In this document: positions 36,520 to 43,642 of the stretch, piece after piece
Numbering within the stretch: position 1 is the first letter of the stretch
Layout of the letters: every line of letters starts with the position of its first letter
Origin: Propionimicrobium sp. PCR01-08-3
Lineage (GTDB): Bacteria; Actinomycetota; Actinomycetes; Propionibacteriales; Propionibacteriaceae
Length of the DNA: 64,000 bases
Assembly: GCF_030286045.1 (NCBI RefSeq)
Contig: NZ_CP127390.1
Location: forward strand, 2,869,482 to 2,933,481
Reading direction: 5' to 3'
The notes under the pieces: generated by a model
The model's database searches: none
What the model was told of the DNA's origin: nothing
The model's input: the letters and a program-made list of their open reading frames with translations, nothing else
Translations under genes and position numbers: made by a program

Positions 36520-36863
36520 TACCCGCGGGATTCTCAATTATTGGGTTCAGTTATGCAGCTATAGTCTGCAAAAACGTACCCAATAAGTCCGGTCCCTCAG
36601 ATTTCGGCTGGGCCAACCACGGGCTGCTCTGCAACGGCCCCGTTGAACCCCTCCACGAAGACGCTCGGACCAGCTCGTCCATCTCACCTGCCGGAGTCGC
36701 CACGCAACGGCTCTCACTTCGCATAACGTTCGGATAACAGGGCGACAGCGGGGCAGATGTTGCGCGAATGACGTTACCGATGAGACCAGAGTCCGGGAGC
36801 GTTCACGTAGCGGCAACTCCCCGAAACGCTCTGGCCGAACCGATGAAAGGGTGAGCTCCGAAG
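36520..36863. other. Intergenic region with possible structured leader
   Basis: No gene is supported here. The part from 36790 to 36860 can pair GAGCGTT with AACGCTC (7 bp) and has a nested GGGAG/CTCCC option; this could be a structured 5' leader of the CBM48 gene. I recognise no known riboswitch class. An inverted repeat at 36538-36586 is listed separately. Confidence 0.4.
36538..36586. terminator. Long-loop inverted repeat after the AAA ATPase gene
   Basis: TTATTGGGT (36538-36546) and ACCCAATAA (36578-36586) are perfect 9-bp arms with a 31-base AT-rich loop, 19 bases after the stop codon. The stem may end transcription of the ATPase gene, though no T-run follows. It may instead be a regulatory site. 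Confidence 0.4.
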
Positions 36864-37139
36864 GTGATCCGCAGGCAGCCGCGTAGCGATGCAGTCGCCG
36901 TGACGTTTATCTTGCCCGCGTCCCACCCGAATGCGCCGGTGAGCGTAGTGGGCGACTTCAACGAATGGCAGCCGTCACGTCACCCGATGATCAAGCGCCC
37001 TGACGGCAGCTTGAGCACGACGATTCTTTTTTCGGCAGGAAGTACTGTTCATTTCCGTTACCTCGGCTGTGACGGGGTCTGGTTCGATGATCCGGACGCA
37101 GATTCCATCGATAACCAAGGTGGCTTCATCCGTGTTTGA
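36864..37139 (+). CDS. Stand-alone CBM48 (isoamylase N-terminal, glycogen-binding) protein
   Basis: A 91-aa protein that is only a carbohydrate-binding module 48/AMPK-type glycogen-binding domain: VTFILPASHPNAPVSVVGDF, then NEWQP, and FRYLGCDGVWFDDPDADSI. This domain normally forms the N-terminus of glycogen branching and debranching enzymes. Here it is separate and starts at GTG 36864 with a weak ribosome binding site. It lies three genes from a GH13 enzyme, so it could tether an enzyme to glycogen; this is inference. Confidence 0.85.
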   Translation: MIRRQPRSDAVAVTFILPASHPNAPVSVVGDFNEWQPSRHPMIKRPDGSLSTTILFSAGSTVHFRYLGCDGVWFDDPDADSIDNQGGFIRV

Positions 37140-37155
37140 GAGAGGACGATCGATC

Positions 37156-37452
37156 ATGGCAAATTTGGAGTTCCGTAACAATGAGGCGGGATTCCGCTAC
37201 GAGGCGCTCGAGGGAGGCGAACTGGTCAGCCAGATCGACTACACCGTCGACGGCGATGTCATGACCTTCACCCACACCGGCACCCCGCCGCAGCATCGAG
37301 GCCGTCAGCTCGCCGACAAGCTGACCCGGTGGGCATTGGACGATGTTCGCGCCCGCGGACGCAAGATAGTGCCGTTGTGCCCCTTCACCGCCTCATTCGT
37401 GTCGCAGCACTCCCCCGATTACGACGACATCGTGGTGCAGCGCCTGCACTAG
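37156..37452 (+). CDS. YjdJ-type GNAT N-acetyltransferase
   Basis: A 98-aa minimal GNAT domain of the YjdJ/GTLF3B group. TFTHTGTPPQHRGRQLADKL carries the acetyl-CoA loop and PLCPFTASFVSQH is the characteristic C-terminal motif. The real start is ATG 37156, preceded by GAGAGG. Function is unknown; eukaryotic and bacterial members may acetylate small thiols or amines. Its stop overlaps the convergent GH13 gene by four bases. Confidence 0.88.
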   Translation: MANLEFRNNEAGFRYEALEGGELVSQIDYTVDGDVMTFTHTGTPPQHRGRQLADKLTRWALDDVRARGRKIVPLCPFTASFVSQHSPDYDDIVVQRLH

Positions 37453-38693
37453 CCGAACCGGAAGCATTCGCCTTCGGGTCCGCTGATGACCACCTGTGGC
37501 TCTTGTGCCACATCGAGCTCGACCTGCAGCCAGTGCTCGTCGGCGTGCACCCGGTAGCTGAATCGCTCGTTCGTGAGTTCCAGTTTTTCGTGCCGGGCGT
37601 CCACCAGCCACGGGTTGCGGCGGCGCAAGGCGATCAGTGCGCGGTATTGATCGAGCAGCCACGGCACCGGGAGCTGCCAATCGGACGGATCGGCGGGCAG
37701 TTCCGGGCGAACCTCGTCGTCGCCGCCCGGACGATCATATTTGGTGCCGGGCATACCGGCCTCGTCCCCGTAGTAGACCGAGGGCATGCCGCCGACGGTG
37801 CACATCACGGCCATCGCGAGCACCGCAGCGTCGGCCCCCACCATCGTGGTGATGCGAGTGACGTCGTGATTGCTCAGGAAGGTGAGCGGACGCAGAATGT
37901 CGAGCAACTCATCGTGCCTGGTTAGCGTCCAATCGAGTTCGAAGAAGTTCGCGTCATTGAGGCTGCTCCAGGTCGACTTCCACAGTTCATAGGCGGTGAT
38001 CGATTCGAGGGTCGAGGTCTTGAGCCAATCGGATTCGAAGTGAATCACCTCGCCCAAGAAGAGCGCGTGCGGATAGTCGGCCCGGATCTCGGGCAACAGG
38101 CCCGCCCAAAACTCGGGATCAACCGCGTAGGCCGCGTCCAGACGCCAGCCGTCGATGCCGCGCGACAGCCAGTGCCGCATCACGTCGGCGACCAGTTTGT
38201 GCACGCCCGGGCTTTGATGGTTGAGACGGACGAGATCGTCGCTGCCCTCGAAGTTCAGCCTGGTCGGCGGGTCGGCCGAATAGTCGATGAAGAACCAGTC
38301 CGAGGCCGGTGAATCCGGGGATCCAAGAGCCTCGCGAAGCGCCGGGAAATCCTGGCTGACATGGTTGAACACGCCATCCAGCACGATTTTGATACCGCGT
38401 TGATGACAGGCACCCACCAGGGCGTCAAAGTCTTCGTCGTCCCCCAGCCTGGGATCGATCGTGAAGTAGTCGAGGGTGTCATAGCCATGTGATTTGGACG
38501 CGAAGATGGGCCCGAGCAGCAGCCCGTTGCAGCCCAGCGAGAGCAGATGATCGAGCCAGGCCTCCAGTCGCGGCAGCCGGTGAACGGGTGCCGATCCGGC
38601 TTCGAAGCTCTCCGGAGCGTGCAGCGCTCCGGTCATGCCGAGCGGATAAACGGCGTACCAGATTGCTGTTTGCGTCCAACCAGGGGCGGACAT
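37449..38693 (-). CDS. Alpha-amylase family (GH13) glycoside hydrolase
   Basis: A 414-aa TIM-barrel enzyme acting on alpha-glucans or alpha-glucosides. The four conserved regions are DGVFNH, GWRLDAAY (nucleophile Asp), GEVI (acid/base Glu) and FLSNHD (transition-state Asp). It has no signal peptide, so it is cytoplasmic. The start at 38693 has AAGGAGG five bases before it. The lack of a CBM48 domain is notable given the stand-alone one nearby. The substrate is unknown; maltodextrin or glycogen turnover is plausible. Confidence 0.9.
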   Translation of the reverse strand: MSAPGWTQTAIWYAVYPLGMTGALHAPESFEAGSAPVHRLPRLEAWLDHLLSLGCNGLLLGPIFASKSHGYDTLDYFTIDPRLGDDEDFDALVGACHQRGIKIVLDGVFNHVSQDFPALREALGSPDSPASDWFFIDYSADPPTRLNFEGSDDLVRLNHQSPGVHKLVADVMRHWLSRGIDGWRLDAAYAVDPEFWAGLLPEIRADYPHALFLGEVIHFESDWLKTSTLESITAYELWKSTWSSLNDANFFELDWTLTRHDELLDILRPLTFLSNHDVTRITTMVGADAAVLAMAVMCTVGGMPSVYYGDEAGMPGTKYDRPGGDDEVRPELPADPSDWQLPVPWLLDQYRALIALRRRNPWLVDARHEKLELTNERFSYRVHADEHWLQVELDVAQEPQVVISGPEGECFRFG

Positions 38694-38896
38694 GGCAGCC
38701 TCCTTCGTCATGCGATCCTGGACCCGTATTCAAGGTCTTCCGCCCACTGATGCGACGGACACCCGCGTGCCTCGACCGAACCTATCCGCACAACCTCTGA
38801 TCGCCCAATCGTGCGCGAGCCGGTGAATGCAGGCCGATAGCTATGAGCATATTCGGGTTGTCGCCGCGCCGCCGTCAGAACTTTGAGCGCGTCTCT

Positions 38897-38913
38897 AGTG
38901 AGTAAGGCTCACT
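38897..38913. promoter_or_regulatory. Candidate operator of the TetR gene at 38.9 kb
   Basis: AGTGAG (38897-38902) and CTCACT (38908-38913) are inverted with a 5-bp spacer. They end 18 bp before the TetR ATG, where a repressor would block its own transcription. This is a typical size and spacing for a TetR dimer site. Binding is inferred. Confidence 0.5.
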
Positions 38914-38931
38914 TGTGCCTACGATGTGGCC

Positions 38932-39567
38932 ATGAGCAGGACAGACCGCAGTCCACGCCGGCGTCTCGACCCCACAACCAGACAGGCAGACATGCTGAGC
39001 GCCGCGGCCGAGGCCTTCGCGTCCCAGCCTTATGAGCACGTCTCGATGGCCGAGGTGGCCGCGCAGGCGAATGCGTCCGAGGCGCTGCTGTACCGGTATT
39101 TCGGCTCGAAGCCCAGGCTCTATGCCGAGGTGCTGCGCGCCGCGGCTGCCGAGATCGTTGCCCGCCAGAAAGCGAGCGTCCGCGCTTTGGGCCGGGCCGC
39201 AGCCATCCGCGACAAGCTAACCGTCGTTGTCAATGGCTATCTCGACTATCTGGCAGGTGCGACGCCGCAGTGGTCGTCCGCGATCGTCAGCGCGCGCGCA
39301 GACCCTGCCGAGCTCGCCGACCTGCGCGATCAGTTGCGCGAGGAAAGGCTCGCCGAGTTGCGCGAGCTCATCGATCTCTCGGGCGTCAGTGACTACGCGA
39401 TCTATGGCTTCCTCGGCTTTCTGGACGCGGCATGTCTGGTCTGGATCGAACGTGGTCAACGTGTCACCGATCGACCGCAACTCGGCACGGCCGCGGTGAA
39501 CGCGTTGCTCGCGTCCACTCCCGAAGTGCATCTCGACTCCGGACGACATAGCAAGTTCCGCAGATAG
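38932..39567 (+). CDS. TetR family transcriptional regulator
   Basis: A 211-aa repressor with an N-terminal helix-turn-helix: RQADMLSAAAEAFASQPYEH, VSMAEVAAQANASEALLYRY and FGSKPRLYAEVL. ATG 38932 is chosen; GTG two codons earlier is possible. The C-terminal ligand domain is not recognisable. The upstream palindrome and the divergent GH13 promoter suggest it controls itself and possibly GH13. A PfkB kinase gene follows after 21 bases and may be co-transcribed. Confidence 0.88.
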   Translation: MSRTDRSPRRRLDPTTRQADMLSAAAEAFASQPYEHVSMAEVAAQANASEALLYRYFGSKPRLYAEVLRAAAAEIVARQKASVRALGRAAAIRDKLTVVVNGYLDYLAGATPQWSSAIVSARADPAELADLRDQLREERLAELRELIDLSGVSDYAIYGFLGFLDAACLVWIERGQRVTDRPQLGTAAVNALLASTPEVHLDSGRHSKFRR

Positions 39568-39588
39568 TGCCTTGACTACGATGGGCAC

Positions 39589-40626
39589 GTGCAACCCGTG
39601 ATCGTCTGCGTCGGACTCACCACCATTGATTTTGCCCAGGTGGTGGACGCGCTGCCCGCGCCCAACGCCAAGATAATCGCGAACGATGCCTGGTTCGATG
39701 TGGGTGGGCCCGCGGCGAACGCGGCCCGGATCGCGAGCCGGGAGGGTTGCCGGGTGAAGTTGGTGACTGCGCTCGGCGACTCCACCTTGGCCGCCCTGGC
39801 CCGCGAGCGGCTGGCGAGCATCGAGATCATCGACATCGCGCCGCCCACCCATCAGATTCCGGTCTCCACCATCTTCATCACTCCCGATGGGGGACGCTCG
39901 GTGGTCTCCCGAAACGCCGCGGGATTGAGTATTTCGGCAAGAGCCCCGAACCATGAACCAGGGGCGAATGCCGGCAACGCCCGCGCGAACAGCACACCAC
40001 ACCACACTCCCGCCGAACCTGAAAATCCAGCCACCGAGGTAGTGATAAGCCACGAGACACCAGCGAACGCCGGCGAACCCAGCCCGCATGCCAGCGCAGG
40101 ACACAGCGCAGCAGGGCGCACCCGGCCCGCACCGTCCACCAAGTCCTCAGAAATCACCTTGCCCGGCCCTAACGTTCTCGACGGCGCCGACGTCGTGCTG
40201 CACGACGGGCATCTTCTGGACGCATCACTCGCGCTTGCTGCGAATCCCGCGTCCATTCACGTGCTCGACGGCGGCTCCTGGAAACCCGGGCTGGAGGATC
40301 TGCTGCCCATGCTCGACATCGCGGTCGTCTCGTCCGATTTCGCGCTCCCCGGCAGCGATCCCGAGCATGCGCTGAGCGATCTCGCCGCATTGGGCATCCC
40401 CAGGCTGGCACGCAGCCGCGGCGGCAAGCCGCTACAGGCGATGATCGGTGAGCAGCTGGCGGAGTTCCCGGTTCCCGAGGTCGAAGTGGTCGACAGCACC
40501 GGCGCAGGTGACGTGCTGCACGGTTCACTGATCGCCCAGCTGGCGAGCGGGACGGATTTCACCGCCGCACTGCGGCAGGCGATCGTCCAAGCGTCGGAGT
40601 CGGTCACCCACTATCGCGTCCTGTGA
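39589..40626 (+). CDS. PfkB/ribokinase-family sugar kinase with a large inserted segment
   Basis: A 345-aa carbohydrate kinase. The N-terminal lid and substrate region (DVGGPAANAARIASREG) and the C-terminal signature DSTGAGDVLHGSLIAQL, with the catalytic Asp in GAGD, identify the family. Residues about 114-190 are an Ala/Pro/His/Asn-rich low-complexity segment where relatives run straight from DGGRSVVSRN to LPGPNVLDGADVV. Without it the length would be usual. The substrate cannot be told. The start is GTG 39589. Confidence 0.85.
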   Translation: MQPVIVCVGLTTIDFAQVVDALPAPNAKIIANDAWFDVGGPAANAARIASREGCRVKLVTALGDSTLAALARERLASIEIIDIAPPTHQIPVSTIFITPDGGRSVVSRNAAGLSISARAPNHEPGANAGNARANSTPHHTPAEPENPATEVVISHETPANAGEPSPHASAGHSAAGRTRPAPSTKSSEITLPGPNVLDGADVVLHDGHLLDASLALAANPASIHVLDGGSWKPGLEDLLPMLDIAVVSSDFALPGSDPEHALSDLAALGIPRLARSRGGKPLQAMIGEQLAEFPVPEVEVVDSTGAGDVLHGSLIAQLASGTDFTAALRQAIVQASESVTHYRVL

Positions 40627-40628
40627 CG

Positions 40629-41789
40629 CTAGGACGACCAGCCGCCGGTGCCGAAGAGGTAGCCCCACCAGCAGATCAACGCCAGGTCCGCCGACAGCAG
40701 CAGGATGCGCAGCACCGTCCAGGCCGACCTGCCGCCCGATGACTTCGGACGCCAGCTGAACAATACGCCGAGCAGACCGAAGAGTGGGAACCACAAGAGC
40801 ACGGCCCGGTTCACCGACATGAACCAGCCGGAGCAGCTGAGCACGAGCACATTGATCGCCACCCAGGTGAACTCGGCCCAGCGGCGCCTCAGCAGACACC
40901 ACGCCGCGGTCAAATAGCCGAGCGCTACTGAGACGATCTCAAACCGGAACATGATCGGTACTTCCGGACGCCCCGGCCAGTACGATTCGGCCGTCAGCGG
41001 GAGGGTTTGCTGCAGTGCCGCCCACGGCGTCGAGAGGTTGCGCTGCCACCCTTCGCCCTGCGCCGAATACCAGGCCGTCCATGAACCGGTCAGTTGGTGC
41101 AAGAAGATCACATAGCCGACCAGCACGGCTGCCGGCAGCAACAGCCAGCAGCAGTCCTTTACCTTGTGCGCGAAGGGCCTGCCACGCCTGGTCAGCGCCA
41201 TGATGCCCAGCGCCGCGATCAGGAAGAGCCCGGAGATACGCAACGTGCAGCCGAGCGCCGCCAGCGCCCCGGCCTGCGTCCAGCGTGTGGCCAGGCCGCG
41301 TTCCCAGGCCCAGAAGGCGGCAGCGCAAAAGAACGGCTCGGTGTAGGGGACGGCGGTGAAGAGAGTCATCGGTGCCAACAGCCACAAGCAGGCCATCGGT
41401 GCTCCGCCGATGCGGTACAACGCCCATGCCGCCAAGCCGGATGCCAGTTGCGCGGCCACCGCGGTGCCGACCGCGATGGGCAGGCCGAGCTTACCCAAAC
41501 CGGCCATCAGCAGCGGCAGCCCCGGAAAGAACGCGACGTCGAGCGGATCGGCGTAGCCGTGCCGCGCGATCGCCTGGTAGTGCTCGACATCCCAATGGGT
41601 CAGCACCTGGGTCAGCGATGCGCCGGTGCTGGCCATCAGATAGGCGGCGACACCGAACAGCAAGCCGCGCGTGACCAGCCAGCAGATGATCACCGGACGA
41701 GCGCTGCCCGGCCTCCCGCGGGCTGGTCTCGACGCGCCCGTCGATCTCACGCCGGCCGACTTCGTGTCGCTCGATTTTGTGTCGGTCAT
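40629..41789 (-). CDS. PIG-V-like polytopic membrane mannosyltransferase
   Basis: A 386-aa membrane protein with about nine to ten transmembrane segments, resembling the PIG-V/GPI mannosyltransferase II-like actinobacterial family. The first luminal loop carries the signature HWDVEHYQAIARHGY followed by AFFPGLPLL. Such GT-C enzymes use polyprenyl-phosphate mannose. The gene overlaps the preceding GT87 gene by four bases, so the two probably act in the same lipoglycan or glycoprotein pathway. Confidence 0.85.
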   Translation of the reverse strand: MTDTKSSDTKSAGVRSTGASRPARGRPGSARPVIICWLVTRGLLFGVAAYLMASTGASLTQVLTHWDVEHYQAIARHGYADPLDVAFFPGLPLLMAGLGKLGLPIAVGTAVAAQLASGLAAWALYRIGGAPMACLWLLAPMTLFTAVPYTEPFFCAAAFWAWERGLATRWTQAGALAALGCTLRISGLFLIAALGIMALTRRGRPFAHKVKDCCWLLLPAAVLVGYVIFLHQLTGSWTAWYSAQGEGWQRNLSTPWAALQQTLPLTAESYWPGRPEVPIMFRFEIVSVALGYLTAAWCLLRRRWAEFTWVAINVLVLSCSGWFMSVNRAVLLWFPLFGLLGVLFSWRPKSSGGRSAWTVLRILLLSADLALICWWGYLFGTGGWSS

Positions 41790-43327
41790 TCGCCCGGCTC
41801 GGTTCGGCGGGGTTCCCCGGCCCCCAGTTCTTGAGCATCTCTCGGCGGCCTGCCCTCAGGATCTAGATCTTCTTCCGCGTCTTCGTCGTCCGCCCAGCGC
41901 GCTTGCCTGGCCCGTGTCCTGCGGGCGGCCCGGTCCTGGACGGCCACCAGCCACGGCGCGTCCGAGGCGTGATTGACCACCCCGCCGAGCGGGTCGTCCA
42001 CCATCGGCAAACGGACCGGATCGGACCACGGCATCCGGATATCATCGATCACCCGCAGACCGATCCACAGCTGCACCCCGATGCGGACGATGACAGCGAG
42101 CCAGTAGATCCACTCCCAGTCGGTACCGATGCCGAACTTGCCCTCCAGGAATCCCCAGATCGCCAGGTAGTAGAGCGCCTCGCCTGCCGTCCAGACGCCC
42201 ACGTCGACGGCTTTCGGACGCGCCAGGACGATGACGGGCAACAGCCACAGGGCGTACTGCGGCGAATAGACCTTGTTGAAGATCAGGAAGCACAGCAACA
42301 GAAGCAGCACGATCTGGGCGAGCCGTGGACGCCGGGGAGCGTTCAGCACCAGCCAGCAGATGCCGATGCCGCCGAGCGCCATGCAGACAAACGACAGCGC
42401 CGTCACCTGGGGAATCTCCAGCCCGGCCAGGGTCAGCACGTACCAGATGGATCCGAGATCGGAACCCCGGTCGGCGTTCAGCGTCCAGAACTGCGACCAC
42501 CCTTGCCAGGCGAAGATCATCACCGGCACGTTCACCACGGTCCAAGCGATGACCGCACCGAGCCAAGCCTGCACGATCGGCCGATAGCGGTCGGCGCGCA
42601 CACAGATGACGGTGATCGCGATCAAGATCAGCACGGGATAGAACTTGGCCGCAAACGCCAACCCGAGCACCACACCCGCCCAGAACGGACGCTTGCGTCC
42701 CCACACCAGCAGGCCGATCGAGGTCAGCATCACCGCCAGCATGTCCCAGTTGATCAGGCCGTTCAGCATGACGATCGGGGAGGCGGCAATCAGCAGCGCG
42801 TCCCATGTCCGCGCCGGCCCGGCGTAGTCGCCCTCGGGCGAATCCTGGCCGATCGCGAGATGCGCACGCACGGTCACCAAGAAGCAGATGAACAGCAGGA
42901 CGGCGTTCACCTGAAAGAAGATCTGGGACGCAGCCAGCTGCTCGTCCATCGTCGCCCCGGGCGCGATAACCGCTCCGAGCCCTCGGGTGATCATCCTGGC
43001 CAGAGCGACAAAGCCTCCGGTGAGCACCGGATACTCAAGCGATATATCGGTGTATATGCCGGACCCTAGAGAAAGGTCGCGGTTGAGGTAGAGCGTCGGA
43101 ATGTCGCTGTAGCACAGCCGCATGAAGGCGTTCGGAAATTCGTCTCCGGGCAGCGGACGACAGGGCACCTGCCGCCAGGTCACGATCAGCCAGCTGAGGG
43201 TGGCGGCGATGAAGGCGAAGAATGCCGGATTGAACCAGATGCCCGCCCGGCTTGCCCGCCTGCCGACCGGTCCGCCGGTGCGGGAAGTGAAATCGACTGG
43301 TTCGCTCACCCGGCCATTGTGCCGCAT
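41786..43327 (-). CDS. GT87-family (DUF2029) membrane mannosyltransferase
   Basis: A 513-aa polytopic GT-C glycosyltransferase of the actinobacterial alpha-mannosyltransferase type (lipomannan/PIM branch). About ten to twelve transmembrane helices are present; the acidic loop after the first segment contains DEFPNAFMRLCYSDIPTLY and TDISLEYPVLTGG. FAAKFYPVLIL and NKVYSPQYALWLLPV are typical later motifs. The start is uncertain: ATG 43327 or a nearby GTG. It is the first gene of a two-gene overlapping unit. Confidence 0.85.
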   Translation of the reverse strand: MRHNGRVSEPVDFTSRTGGPVGRRASRAGIWFNPAFFAFIAATLSWLIVTWRQVPCRPLPGDEFPNAFMRLCYSDIPTLYLNRDLSLGSGIYTDISLEYPVLTGGFVALARMITRGLGAVIAPGATMDEQLAASQIFFQVNAVLLFICFLVTVRAHLAIGQDSPEGDYAGPARTWDALLIAASPIVMLNGLINWDMLAVMLTSIGLLVWGRKRPFWAGVVLGLAFAAKFYPVLILIAITVICVRADRYRPIVQAWLGAVIAWTVVNVPVMIFAWQGWSQFWTLNADRGSDLGSIWYVLTLAGLEIPQVTALSFVCMALGGIGICWLVLNAPRRPRLAQIVLLLLLCFLIFNKVYSPQYALWLLPVIVLARPKAVDVGVWTAGEALYYLAIWGFLEGKFGIGTDWEWIYWLAVIVRIGVQLWIGLRVIDDIRMPWSDPVRLPMVDDPLGGVVNHASDAPWLVAVQDRAARRTRARQARWADDEDAEEDLDPEGRPPRDAQELGAGEPRRTEPGE

Positions 43328-43412
43328 GCCGCCAATGAGCGTGGTCCGGCCATCGCACGGATAACGGCCCAATGCGGCGTCACATCACCTTATACGCACT
43401 AACTATGAGCGT

Positions 43413-43457
43413 GCGCCCGGTATACGTATATCCGGCGCAGCTTCAGACTTCGGGCGC
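43413..43457. repeat. Dispersed GC-rich palindromic repeat, copy C
   Basis: Short arms GCGCCCG (43413-43419) and CGGGCGC (43451-43457) flank TATCCGGCGCAGCTTCAGA (43429-43447), identical to copy A at 8961-8979. The left side also matches (GCGCCCGGT), with a four-base expansion before the core. It lies in the gap between the PBP stop and the GT87 start. Confidence 0.65.
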
Positions 43458-43642
43458 GGATGCGGGCGACACGCAGTCGCCACTGATGATGACGGTCGTG
43501 GTTACGGTTCATCGTCGCCGCCCCCGGATCTCCCGCAGTCACCGACGACCGACCTGAGGTTCGTGCCCTCGCGTTCGCATAGACCGCGTCGATGCCGTTT
43601 CGCGGGCGCCTTTGTCGGGGCCTACCTACTCGCTGTGCACGA

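Noticed and set aside
36790-36860. Glycine or c-di-AMP riboswitch
   Set aside because: Some words look similar, but the conserved cores and order of known classes are not present, and the downstream gene does not fit.
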